Shown piece by piece: positions 50,381-58,952 of a stretch of DNA of 64,000 bases. Origin of the DNA: an uncultured Oscillospiraceae bacterium. Lineage in GTDB: Bacteria > Bacillota > Clostridia > Oscillospirales > Acutalibacteraceae. The notes under the pieces were generated by a model. It saw nothing but the letters and a program-made list of their open reading frames with translations, was not told the origin of the DNA and made no database searches. The position numbers and the translations under genes are program-made. How positions within the stretch are numbered: the first letter of the stretch is position 1; every line of letters starts with the position of its first letter. The stretch lies in NCBI GenBank assembly GCA_900548545.1, contig URKX01000006.1, positions 8,171 through 72,170 of the forward strand, written 5' to 3'.

Positions 50381-51202
50381 TTATGCACCGGCCAGGGGAA
50401 GAAATCCCACCAGCAGGTATACAAACGGCGCGGTAAAGATCACGCTGTCAAAACGGTCCAAAATGCCGCCGTGGCCGGGGATCACCTGGCCGAAATCTTT
50501 GATATGGCAGCTGCGCTTGATCAGGGAGAAGCTCAAGTCTCCAAGAATGGACAACACCGAACCAAACAGCCCGATGATAAACAGCACCAAGTAGCTGGCC
50601 TGGGCATTGCCGTGGTGGTACAGTTCTGTAAAAAAGACGCCGCACAGCAGCATGGCCAACACGTCCACCACCATTCCCCCAATAGCGCCTTCTATGGTTT
50701 TTTTGGGGCTGATATTGGGACACAGCTTGTGCTTCCCGAAAAAGGTCCCGGCAAAATAAGCGCCTACGTCTGCTACCCAGGCAGACAGCACAGCAATGAG
50801 CACATAGAACATCCCATGGTTATCGCTCAGATCGCGCAAAGACACCAAAGTCTGCAAGGCGCTGGGGATGAGCACCACCATGCTGTACAACATCCCCACC
50901 TCTTTGAAGGTGGTTTCCTGGTGGTAAATAAGCATTGCCGAGAACAACAGCAAGGTAAACAGGCAATACACCAGAAATTGCACATTGCCCTTGCAGAAGG
51001 GGACCAGGGCGGCGGCCGCAAGGGCTGGGGCCGCCAAGAACCACTTGCGCGCGAGCCCCAGTGCTTTTACCAACTCGAACACAGCGGTAACAGAGATAAG
51101 GGCCACCACAATATTCAACGCCAAAGGAAAAGACTGGTTGAAAAGTACGATCGCCGCAAAAAAGAGCGCTAAAATCGCACCGGATAAAATGCGCTGTTTC
51201 AT
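50381..51202 (-). CDS. cdsA: Phosphatidate cytidylyltransferase
   Basis: A 273-residue polytopic membrane enzyme forming CDP-diacylglycerol from phosphatidate and CTP. The C-terminal signature SLIKRSCHIKDFGQVIPGHG with GGILDRFDSVIF is complete, including the metal-binding Asp. About eight helices. The 103 bp between uppS and cdsA hold no gene. Confidence 0.96.
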   Translation of the reverse strand: MKQRILSGAILALFFAAIVLFNQSFPLALNIVVALISVTAVFELVKALGLARKWFLAAPALAAAALVPFCKGNVQFLVYCLFTLLLFSAMLIYHQETTFKEVGMLYSMVVLIPSALQTLVSLRDLSDNHGMFYVLIAVLSAWVADVGAYFAGTFFGKHKLCPNISPKKTIEGAIGGMVVDVLAMLLCGVFFTELYHHGNAQASYLVLFIIGLFGSVLSILGDLSFSLIKRSCHIKDFGQVIPGHGGILDRFDSVIFTAPFVYLLVGFLPLAGA

Positions 51203-51305
51203 AGCAACATCCCTTTACAGGTATTTTCTCTTTGCCAAAAATACAAACCTTTTGAGGCAAATCAGATAGATTCTTGAAAAACACAAGCTATCATAAGCTG
51301 GGGTG

Positions 51306-52043
<738 letters not shown>

Positions 52044-52064
52044 AGCCAGTTCCCCCTTTCAGGC

Positions 52065-52628
52065 TCAGATGGCCATGATCTCCTTCTCTTTGCGCTGAGC
52101 GCACTCTTCGGCGTTTTTCACGTACTTATCGGTGAGGTCCTGGATCTTTTTCTCAGCCTGCTTCAGGTCGTCCTCGGTGATATCGCCGGTCTTTTTCATT
52201 TCTTTCAGTTTTTCAATAGCGTCACGGCGGATGGACCGGACAGCCACCTTGGCCTCTTCGCCCATCTTGGAAACATCCTTGGAAAGTTCCTTACGGCGCT
52301 CCTCGTTGAGGGGAGGGAACACCAGGCGGATGACCTTGCCGTCGTTCTGGGGGTTCACACCCAGGTCGGAGGTCTGGATAGCCTTCTCGATACCCCGCAG
52401 GACACTCATGTCCCAGGGGGTGATGGTGAGCACCCGGGCCTCAGACACAGCCACAGCTGCCAGCTGGTTGATAGGGGTGGGAGTGTCGTAATAGTTGACC
52501 ATGATGTGGTCCAGCACAGCGGGGTTGGCCCGGCCGGCACGGATGGTGGCAAACTCCTCTTCCAGATGGTCAATGCTCTTTTTCATTTTGCTTTCGGCCT
52601 TTGCGAAAACGTCCTTCATTTCTGCCAT
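52065..52628 (-). CDS. frr: Ribosome recycling factor
   Basis: A 187-residue tRNA-shaped factor that splits post-termination ribosomes with EF-G. The three-helix core is seen in KKSIDHLEEEFATIRAGRAN and VRSIRRDAIEKLKEMKKTGD, with the conserved SVLRGIEKAIQTSDLGVNP in the beta domain. Between pyrH (52 bp upstream) and uppS. Confidence 0.97.
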   Translation of the reverse strand: MAEMKDVFAKAESKMKKSIDHLEEEFATIRAGRANPAVLDHIMVNYYDTPTPINQLAAVAVSEARVLTITPWDMSVLRGIEKAIQTSDLGVNPQNDGKVIRLVFPPLNEERRKELSKDVSKMGEEAKVAVRSIRRDAIEKLKEMKKTGDITEDDLKQAEKKIQDLTDKYVKNAEECAQRKEKEIMAI

Positions 52629-52680
52629 GATTCAATCCAACCTTTCAAAATGTGATGGTACTTCCGCAGGGGTCTTTTGC

Positions 52681-53385
52681 TTACTGGACCAAGGTGCCCA
52701 CCTTCTCGCCGGAAACGGCCCGGACAATATTCTCCGGGTCTTCAATGCTGAACACCAGGAAGGGGATGCCCCGGTCTTTGCAGAAGGAAGCGGCGGTCAT
52801 GTCCATAACGCCCAAGTTCTTATTGAGCACATCCATGTAACTCAGGGTGTCGAACTTTTTGGCGCCGGGGTTCTTTTTGGGATCGCTGTCGTAGACGCCG
52901 TCCACCATGGTGGCTTTCAGGATGACGTCGGCATCGATCTCAGCGGCACGCAGGGCAGCGCCCGTATCCGTGGAGAAGAAGGGGTTGCCGGTGCCGCAGC
53001 CGAACACCACCACTCTGCCCTTTTCCAGGTGGCGCACCGCACGGTTGCGGATGTAAGGCTCTGCCACTTCCTGCATGGCGATAGCGGTCTGCACACGGAC
53101 GTCCAAGCCCAGCTGCTCCAACCCGTCGGCCACGCCCAGGGCATTGATCACAGTGGCCAGCATCCCCATGTGGTCAGCCCGGGTGCGGTCCATGCTGCCG
53201 CTGCTGCGGCCTCTCCAGAAGTTGCCGCCGCCCACCACGATGGCCACTTCGGCGCCCATATCTACAATTTCCTTCACAGGCTTGCAGATGGCAAGGACTG
53301 TGTCAAAATCGATGCCGTGCCCGGCCTTTCCCGCCAGGGACTCACCGCTGAGTTTTAGCAAAACGCGCTTATATTTCGGTGCCAT
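52681..53385 (-). CDS. pyrH: UMP kinase
   Basis: A 234-residue bacterial-type UMP kinase of the amino acid kinase fold. [14 protein letters not shown] binds phosphate, [14 protein letters not shown] the nucleotide, and [19 protein letters not shown] the UMP. It feeds pyrimidine nucleotides. Normally tsf lies directly upstream; here a plus-strand gene intervenes and pyrH has its own promoter. Confidence 0.97.
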   Translation of the reverse strand: MAPKYKRVLLKLSGESLAGKAGHGIDFDTVLAICKPVKEIVDMGAEVAIVVGGGNFWRGRSSGSMDRTRADHMGMLATVINALGVADGLEQLGLDVRVQTAIAMQEVAEPYIRNRAVRHLEKGRVVVFGCGTGNPFFSTDTGAALRAAEIDADVILKATMVDGVYDSDPKKNPGAKKFDTLSYMDVLNKNLGVMDMTAASFCKDRGIPFLVFSIEDPENIVRAVSGEKVGTLVQ

Positions 53386-53421
53386 GGTATCTCTCCCGTT
53401 CTAGAATTTATATTCTAACTT

Positions 53422-53450
53422 ATTTTACATGAAAACCCCTCGGTTGTAAA
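53422..53450 (-). promoter_or_regulatory. Promoter of pyrH-frr-uppS and downstream genes
   Basis: TTTACA (53445-53450), 17 bases, TAAAAT (53422-53427) on the minus strand, 37 bp before the pyrH start. Confidence 0.65.
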
Positions 53451-53570
53451 GCTTTAAGAAATTGTTTCCCTCAGGAAAGGCCAGGCGTTACAAAAAGTTT
53501 ACAAGTTTCCCCACTAGCGCCCCTCCTCCCCCGGATAAAAAGTTACGTTGTTCTCCCCGAGTGCCAGGTG

Positions 53571-53579
53571 TGCTACAAT
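53571..53579 (+). promoter_or_regulatory. Extended -10 promoter of the interrupted membrane-protein gene
   Basis: TGC-TACAAT on the plus strand, 23 bp before the ATG at 53603. A TTGTTC lies 20 bases upstream, too far to count strongly. Confidence 0.5.
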
Positions 53580-53602
53580 AAAAAACAAAAAGAGGGGGTT
53601 TT

Positions 53603-54142
53603 ATGAAACAGAAAGTATAAAACGCTGTATTCCATCCTGTCAGTATGGCGATCATCGGCCTGTTCACAGGATTTCTGGTTAAGCAGATGGATGTCTACTG
53701 CTATACCCAACACTTCGGGGTTTCTTTAAGCGATATTTTCTCCCAAGGGGGTGTATGGGTGGTCATCGGCATCGGCATCAGCCTCTACAGCCGAAGCACA
53801 AAATTTGCCATGGTCAACATTTTCCTATTTTGTGCCGGGATGCTGGCAACCTATTACCCCACTGCCCAGTTGACCAACTCCGTCTATGGCTGGAACTTTA
53901 TCAAGGGATGGGCAGTTTTTGCCTGCCTCTCCCCCCTCATGGCCTATCTGGGCAGACTGACCATGAGGCCCGGCTTGTTGGCTCTGGTTTTAAAATTGGG
54001 GGTTTTCGCAGGATACTTGGGGCTGAATCTCCTGCTGGGGTATTTCCTCCACTATTACGATCTGCCTTTTCTGCTGATCTTAGTCTATCTGCTATTCCTG
54101 AAAAAATGGAAGGTACCTGAAAGTGCCACGCCGGCACAATAA
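53603..54142 (+). pseudogene. Interrupted gene for a small membrane protein (stop at codon 6)
   Basis: AGAGGGGG and a proper spacer lead to ATG 53603, but the frame reads MKQKV, then TAA at 53618-53620, then continues in the same frame through ATG 53645 to 54142. The continuation encodes 165 residues with about five helices (VVIGIGISLYSRSTKF, FACLSPLMAYLGRLTM, LLALVLKLGVFAGYLG). ATG 53645 has no Shine-Dalgarno. A tyrosine codon mutated to TAA would explain it; reinitiation after a five-codon leader is the alternative. I do not recognise the family. It splits pyrH from tsf on the opposite strand. Confidence 0.65.
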
Positions 54143-54149
54143 CACTGCG

Positions 54150-54190
54150 CAAAAAAGGGAGCACGAGGACCAGCCTCATGCTCCCTTTTC
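54150..54190. terminator. Bidirectional terminator between the interrupted gene and tsf
   Basis: GGGAGCA and TGCTCCC form the base with GAGG/CCTC above one mismatch, flanked by A-run and T-run so that it can stop transcription from both sides. Confidence 0.8.
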
Positions 54191-54208
54191 ATAGCTTGGG
54201 ATAAATTC

Positions 54209-55123
54209 TTATTTCACCATACCGGCAACTTCGGCAGCGAAGTCGTCCTGACGCTTCTCCAGGCCTTCGCCCTTCTCGAAGCGGGTGTAGGCAACGATCT
54301 TGATCTCGCCACCCAACTCCTTGCCAACAGACTCGGTATACTGCTTCACGGTCATGGAGCTATCCTGCACGTAGACCTGATCCACCAAGCAGATCTCCTT
54401 GAAGAACTTGTTCAGACGGCCGGCCACGATCTTCTCAGCGATGTTCTGTGGCTTGCCTTCGTCCACGATCTGCTGGGTGAGGATTTCCTTCTCCTTCTCC
54501 ACGCGCTCAGCGGGAACAGAAGCCTCGTCCAGATACTCAGCGTTCATAGCGGCGATCTGCATGGCCACGTTGTGAGCGTAAACCTTGAAAGCGTCGGTGG
54601 AAGCGATCTCGTCGGTGGTGTCAAACTTCACGATAACACCGATACGGCCGCCAGCATGGACATAAGAGGTGACCACGCCTTCGTAACGGGCAAAGCGGCG
54701 GATTTTGATGTTCTCGCCAATGGTGAGGATCTTCTCCTTCAACAGGGCGTCCACCGTCTCCTCAGAGCCATGTGCCTTGCAAGCCAGCAGAGCTTCCACG
54801 TCGGCGGGGTTCTCGTAGATCACGGTGTCGGCACAGGTCTTGACAAAGGACTGGAAATCGGCGTTCTTGGCAACGAAGTCGGTTTCCGCATTGATTTCGA
54901 TAACCACGCCCACCTTGCCGCACTCGCTGACAGTGGCGAATGCAACGCCTTCGGCGGCGATACGGGCAGCCTTCTTCACGGAAGCGGCCAAGCCCTTTTC
55001 CCGCAGGAAGTCAATGGCCTTGTTCATATCGCCCTCGGAAGCGGTGAGAGCCTTCTTGCAATCCATCATGCCGCAGCCAGTCTTCTCACGAAGGGCGGCG
55101 ACATCTTTCGCGGTAAAGTTCAT
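54209..55123 (-). CDS. tsf: Elongation factor Ts
   Basis: A 304-residue guanine nucleotide exchange factor for EF-Tu. N-terminal UBA-like domain with DVAALREKTGCGMMDCKKAL, then the core with VVIEINAETDFVAKNADF. It follows rpsB after 86 bp and ends at the bidirectional hairpin. Confidence 0.98.
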   Translation of the reverse strand: MNFTAKDVAALREKTGCGMMDCKKALTASEGDMNKAIDFLREKGLAASVKKAARIAAEGVAFATVSECGKVGVVIEINAETDFVAKNADFQSFVKTCADTVIYENPADVEALLACKAHGSEETVDALLKEKILTIGENIKIRRFARYEGVVTSYVHAGGRIGVIVKFDTTDEIASTDAFKVYAHNVAMQIAAMNAEYLDEASVPAERVEKEKEILTQQIVDEGKPQNIAEKIVAGRLNKFFKEICLVDQVYVQDSSMTVKQYTESVGKELGGEIKIVAYTRFEKGEGLEKRQDDFAAEVAGMVK

Positions 55124-55209
55124 CTTTGTAACATCCTTTCTCTAGTACAATGCCCCAAAACAAGTTTCAGGACCCATCTATTCCAACAATCAAACCCTGT
55201 GGGGAAGGA

Positions 55210-55968
55210 TTACTCCTCCACGTTGATGTCGCCAGCCTCAGCGTCAGCCTCTTCCTCAGCGGCTTCCTTGGCAGCAGCGCCCATCTGGCCTTCGCGGCCC
55301 TCGATGATAGCGTCGGCCATAGCGCCGGCGATCAGCTTCACAGCGCGGATCGCGTCGTCATTGCCGGGGATCACGTAGTCGATCTCATCGGGATCGCAGT
55401 TGGTGTCCACGATAGCCACGATCGGGATACCCATCTTGCGGGCCTCGGAAACAGCGATGCGCTCCTTGCGGGGGTCCACAATGAACAGGGCGCCGGGGTA
55501 GCTCTTCATATCCTTGATGCCGCCCAGGAACTTCTCCAACTTCTCGATCTCCAGCTGCAGCTTGCTGACTTCCTTCTTGGGCAGCAGGTCGAAAGTGCCG
55601 TCCTCTTCCATCTTCCGCAGCTGAGCCAGGCGCTGGATACGGGTGCGGATGGTGGCGAAGTTGGTGAGCATACCGCCCAGCCAACGGGCGTTTACATAGA
55701 AAGCACCGGCGCGGGTAGCTTCCTCGCGGATGGACTCCTGAGCCTGCTTCTTGGTGCCCACGAACAGGACGCTCTTGCCTTCGGTGGAGATGTCGCGGAC
55801 GAAGTTATAAGCCTCTTCCAGCTTCTTCACGGTCTTCTGCAGGTCGATGATGTAGATCCCGTTGCGCTCGGTGAAGATGTAGGGAGCCATCTTGGGGTTC
55901 CACCGGCGGGTCTGGTGACCGAAGTGGACACCGGCCTCCAAAAGCTGTTTCATAGATACGACTGCCAT
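55210..55968 (-). CDS. rpsB: 30S ribosomal protein S2
   Basis: A 252-residue S2. [20 protein letters not shown] and the [20 protein letters not shown] segment are diagnostic. A Glu/Ala-rich tail ends the protein. AAGGAGG precedes ATG. The 137-nt leader is structured, see the promoter entry. Confidence 0.98.
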   Translation of the reverse strand: MAVVSMKQLLEAGVHFGHQTRRWNPKMAPYIFTERNGIYIIDLQKTVKKLEEAYNFVRDISTEGKSVLFVGTKKQAQESIREEATRAGAFYVNARWLGGMLTNFATIRTRIQRLAQLRKMEEDGTFDLLPKKEVSKLQLEIEKLEKFLGGIKDMKSYPGALFIVDPRKERIAVSEARKMGIPIVAIVDTNCDPDEIDYVIPGNDDAIRAVKLIAGAMADAIIEGREGQMGAAAKEAAEEEADAEAGDINVEE

Positions 55969-56105
55969 TTACAAATACCTCCTTGGTTTTACAAAGCCCG
56001 TTTGGTTTTTTTGCCGGGCTTTTGCCTCCGCCGCGCTGGCAATTCGGGGCAAACCCAAAAGATCTTGGGCACCAATCCGAGGCGCGGCGTGTGTTTTGCT
56101 GAAAT

Positions 56106-56134
56106 ATTATAGCACAGGGGATTTCCAGAATCAA
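56106..56134 (-). promoter_or_regulatory. Promoter and structured leader of rpsB-tsf
   Basis: TTGATT (56129-56134), 17 bases, TATAAT (56106-56111) with TGC before the -10, minus strand. The leader contains CGCCGCGC (56029-56036) pairing with GCGCGGCG (56082-56089) around an inner CCCAA/TTGGG hairpin, and an AAAGCCCG/CGGGCTTT hairpin next to the Shine-Dalgarno. Confidence 0.72.
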
Positions 56135-56179
56135 GGCCAAATTTCCCTGGAAACGTGTTTTTCCGGCGAAATCCCAAGA

Positions 56180-56476
56180 TCAGAACCCGATTTTGTCCAG
56201 CACCCGGCCCAGCAGCCCTGTTTTAGCGCCTTGGGCCGGGGCTTCGTACTCCACCAGGACGGTGTCTTCCCCGATGAGGACGATCTTACCCCAGGGGATA
56301 ACGAAGTCCGGCTCTCTGCCGAAAAGCCCAAACAGCCGCAGGCGCCCGTAGACCACCACGGCGGTGAGGCGGGCCTCTTTGGTGTCCACCTCCACGTCAC
56401 TGACAAAACCGATCCGTCCGCCGTCCTTGACGTTGATCACTTCCTTATCACGCAAGGCATCCATCCTGCACGTCAC
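56180..56476 (-). CDS. YlmC/YmxH family PRC-barrel protein
   Basis: A 98-residue single PRC-barrel domain: LRDKEVINVKDGGRIGFVSD and PDFVIPWGKIVLIGEDTVLV are the family's conserved strands. YlmC and YmxH are small sporulation-associated proteins of unknown biochemical role in Bacillus and Clostridia. The start is GTG 56476 with AGGAGGTG just upstream. It precedes the rpsB promoter on the same strand and overlaps no other gene. Confidence 0.85.
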   Translation of the reverse strand: MTCRMDALRDKEVINVKDGGRIGFVSDVEVDTKEARLTAVVVYGRLRLFGLFGREPDFVIPWGKIVLIGEDTVLVEYEAPAQGAKTGLLGRVLDKIGF

Positions 56477-56545
56477 GGCGCCACCTCCTCCCCTTATCCT
56501 ATGCGCCCCGCCGGATAACTATCCCTTCTCTTTTGGAAAAGGATG

Positions 56546-56554
56546 TGGTACAAT
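56546..56554 (+). promoter_or_regulatory. Extended -10 promoter of ppa
   Basis: TGG-TACAAT on the plus strand (TACAAT 56549-56554); no good -35. The untranslated leader would be about 110 nt. Confidence 0.5.
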
Positions 56555-56670
56555 TACGAGGAAACGCGGAAACCGTTGCCCCAGTGAAAGCCACCGCAGC
56601 TGCGGTATCATGACTACAGGCGTCCGGGCACGCCATCTGGGGAACCTTCTAAAAAGAAAGGACAATGCGC

Positions 56671-57204
56671 ATGAACATCTGGCACGACATTTCCCCCAAG
56701 CGGATTAAAGCAGACGATTTCTTCGCCGTCATCGAGATCACAAAAGGCGGCAAAGCCAAGTATGAAATGGACAAGGAAACCGGCCTTCTCCGGCTGGACC
56801 GTGTGCTGTACACCTCCACCCATTATCCGGCAAACTATGGGTTTATCCCCCGCACCTTCGCCAACGATGGCGACCCCCTGGACGTTTTGGTACTCTGTTC
56901 CGAGAACATCATCCCCATGTCCTTAGTGCGGTGCTACCCCATTGGGGTGATCGTCATGGATGACGGCGGAAGCGAAGACGAAAAGATCATCGCCATCCCC
57001 TTTGACGACCCCACCTACAACAACTATACCGACATCTCCCAGCTACCCAAGCACATCTTCGACGAGATGCAGCACTTTTTCACCGTGTACAAGCAGTTGG
57101 AAGACGCCACCCATACCCAAATCGGCGAGGTGAAGGACCACGAGGCTGCCAAAGCCATTGTCGCCTCCTGCCTGGAGCGGTATTTAAACGACTTCTGCCG
57201 CTGA
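56671..57204 (+). CDS. ppa: Inorganic pyrophosphatase, family I
   Basis: A 177-residue soluble enzyme that hydrolyses pyrophosphate and pulls biosynthetic reactions. The substrate segment HYPANYGFIPRTFANDGDPL with the DGDPLDVLVL metal site is complete. AAAGGA favours ATG 56671 over an ATG two codons earlier. Ends before a strong hairpin. Family I is less common in Firmicutes than the Mn-dependent family II. Confidence 0.95.
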   Translation: MNIWHDISPKRIKADDFFAVIEITKGGKAKYEMDKETGLLRLDRVLYTSTHYPANYGFIPRTFANDGDPLDVLVLCSENIIPMSLVRCYPIGVIVMDDGGSEDEKIIAIPFDDPTYNNYTDISQLPKHIFDEMQHFFTVYKQLEDATHTQIGEVKDHEAAKAIVASCLERYLNDFCR

Positions 57205-57224
57205 CTCGCACATAATTAAAAAGG

Positions 57225-57266
57225 AAAGGAACCGGCCCCGGAGCACGGGACACTGGTTCCTTTTTT
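57225..57266 (+). terminator. Terminator of ppa
   Basis: AAAGGAACC and GGTTCCTTT form the stem with an inner CGG/CCG pairing, followed by TTTTTT on the plus strand. Confidence 0.8.
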
Positions 57267-57709
57267 CAGCATTGGCCATGGTAATATTTGCGAATCAAAT
57301 CTGGGAGATCTTTGGCTACCACATGGCTTTCAAAGGTCTCGTGCTCCCAAATATAGACCCCCGAACCATCCGCCATGCCAGTGGGCAAGATACGGTAGCA
57401 GTAATAATCACCGCAGCCGTTTCCCGCGAAAAAGATGTGGCGCCCCACCTTCTCCAAGTATTCCTCGTAGGTGTCACAGACATCCAAAAAAACTTTCATC
57501 CGCTCGGCACACTCAACCATCTCTTTTGCGGACCACAAAAGCCAGTGGTCGCCGTTTGTCTCCCGCAGCAAAGCTTTCAGCTCTTCAGGGAACGGATAGC
57601 CCACCGCATTTTCCGCCTGGGTAATTTCGTCCTCCGGGCAGGACGGCTCCAGATAGGCATACTCTGCCCCCGATTCCGAAACGCATTGAGCAATCAATTC
57701 TCGAAACAT
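57266..57709 (-). CDS. SUKH (SMI1/KNR4) family protein
   Basis: A 147-residue SMI1/KNR4-fold protein: GYPFPEELKALLRETNGDHW is the family core and GRHIFFAGNGCGDYYCYRI the second conserved segment. SUKH proteins are frequent immunity proteins for polymorphic toxins, but some are stand-alone. No toxin is adjacent: the neighbours are ppa and a small lipoprotein. It starts 23 bp after the lipoprotein gene, on the same strand, so the two are probably co-transcribed. Confidence 0.85.
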   Translation of the reverse strand: MFRELIAQCVSESGAEYAYLEPSCPEDEITQAENAVGYPFPEELKALLRETNGDHWLLWSAKEMVECAERMKVFLDVCDTYEEYLEKVGRHIFFAGNGCGDYYCYRILPTGMADGSGVYIWEHETFESHVVAKDLPDLIRKYYHGQC

Positions 57710-57731
57710 CCCCTGGATTCCCCCAAGAACG

Positions 57732-58070
57732 TCATTGGTTTTTCAAAAAGTCCTCCAAGCCGCCTTCCCGTAAGTCCACATACTGCTCTTCATTTTCTCG
57801 GGACACCAGCCGGACATACAGCGGGGGTTCCTCTAAAGAAGGCCCGCCAACCATCACACAGTAGTCCTGGTTTACATCGTAGACACGAATATATAAACCG
57901 GAGCCGGTTTCTTCGCACTGATACCCTTCAAAGTCACTCCAAGTGAGGGCCGTCCCCTTCTCCGCCAGCTTTTCAACCTTTCCCAGCGTCAGTTGACTGT
58001 TGCCCGCCGCACAGCCAGCCAGGACCATCAAAAAGGCCGCAAACACCAAAAGCGCCAAAGTTTTTTTCAT
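57732..58070 (-). CDS. Small lipoprotein of unknown function
   Basis: A 112-residue exported lipoprotein. The signal peptide ALLVFAAFLMVLAGC has the lipobox LAGC. The mature part has TLGKVEKLAEKGTALTWSDF and GSGLYIRVYDVNQDYCVMVG, a pattern I know from uncharacterised clostridial lipoproteins that look like a single alpha/beta domain. Located directly upstream of the SUKH gene. No function assigned. Confidence 0.75.
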   Translation of the reverse strand: MKKTLALLVFAAFLMVLAGCAAGNSQLTLGKVEKLAEKGTALTWSDFEGYQCEETGSGLYIRVYDVNQDYCVMVGGPSLEEPPLYVRLVSRENEEQYVDLREGGLEDFLKNQ

Positions 58071-58178
58071 CGTGTAAACGACTTCCTTTCCATCGGCAAA
58101 GAAGCTGAACTGACCTTTTTCAGTTTTTATTGTAGCACCCAGGCTCCCATCCTGTCAATTATCTCTTGGAAGATGTCA

Positions 58179-58215
58179 AAAAAAGAAATCCGAAGTACAC
58201 AACTTCGGATTTCTT
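58179..58215 (-). terminator. Terminator of tRNA-Ala
   Basis: AAAGAAATCCGAAGT pairs perfectly with its complement around a short loop, followed by T on the minus strand, one base after the encoded CCA. Confidence 0.85.
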
Positions 58216-58291
<76 letters not shown>

Positions 58292-58342
58292 ATATTCACT
58301 TAAGCGTTTCGGCTTTTTTCGTTACCGCCTTGGCGCTTGATT

Positions 58343-58371
58343 ATAATACCACAGGGTTCTAGAAAATGCAA
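58343..58371 (-). promoter_or_regulatory. Promoter of tRNA-Ala
   Basis: TTGCAT (58366-58371), 17 bases, TATTAT (58343-58348) on the minus strand. The remaining 58372-58543 upstream of the toxin gene is AT-rich and holds no other site I trust. Confidence 0.6.
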
Positions 58372-58543
58372 CCCCTTTTTTGCAATTTTTTAAATTTTTT
58401 CTTTAAAAAAGCTTTTCCCGCACCAAAAACGCTTCTTGAAAATACAATGGGATGAGAGCTTGCGGAAACCCTTGCTGAGGTGATTAAACCCTTTAAAGCT
58501 AGGCAAAACTAAAGACAAACAACTGCATGGGAGCGTGAAAACC

Positions 58544-58894
58544 GTGATCGTACACAGAGGAGATATCTATTACGCGGACTTGAGCCCTGTGGTGGGCTCC
58601 GAACAAGGGGGCGTGCGCCCTGTACTCATCGTGCAAAACGATGTGGGCAACAAATTCAGCCCCACGGTGATCGCCGCGGCCATCACCAGCCAAAAAGGCA
58701 AGGCGGACTTGCCCACCCACATTGCCGTGGACGCCCAGGGTTCCGGGCTGATCAAGGATTCCATCGTCCTGCTGGAACAAGTGCGCACCCTGGACAAACA
58801 CCGCCTCCGGGAAAAAATGGGACGCTTAGACAAGGACTCCATGGGCCGGGTGGACCAGGCCCTTTCCATCAGTTTTGGCCTTCGGCCTACATAA
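58544..58894 (+). CDS. EndoA/MazF-type mRNA interferase
   Basis: A 116-residue PemK/MazF ribonuclease, likely the EndoA (NdoA) group that cleaves mRNA at UACAU-like sites. Diagnostic residues: [20 protein letters not shown] and [20 protein letters not shown], with the catalytic Arg in GVRPV and Thr in AAAITSQ. The frame opens at GTG 58535 but GGGAG is then too close; GTG 58544 gives the canonical MIVHRGD start and the usual 116-residue length. The partner antitoxin gene (EndoAI, MazE-like) is not immediately upstream as it is in Bacillus. Confidence 0.92.
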   Translation: MIVHRGDIYYADLSPVVGSEQGGVRPVLIVQNDVGNKFSPTVIAAAITSQKGKADLPTHIAVDAQGSGLIKDSIVLLEQVRTLDKHRLREKMGRLDKDSMGRVDQALSISFGLRPT

Positions 58895-58913
58895 CCCTAT
58901 GTAGGCAAAGGCA

Positions 58914-58952
58914 GCGCCGTGAGGGGTTCCTCCCACGGCGTTTCTGTTTTTT
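58914..58952 (+). terminator. Terminator of the EndoA-like gene
   Basis: GCCGTGAGGG and CTCCCACGGC form the stem, followed by TTTCTGTTTTTT on the plus strand. Confidence 0.78.
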
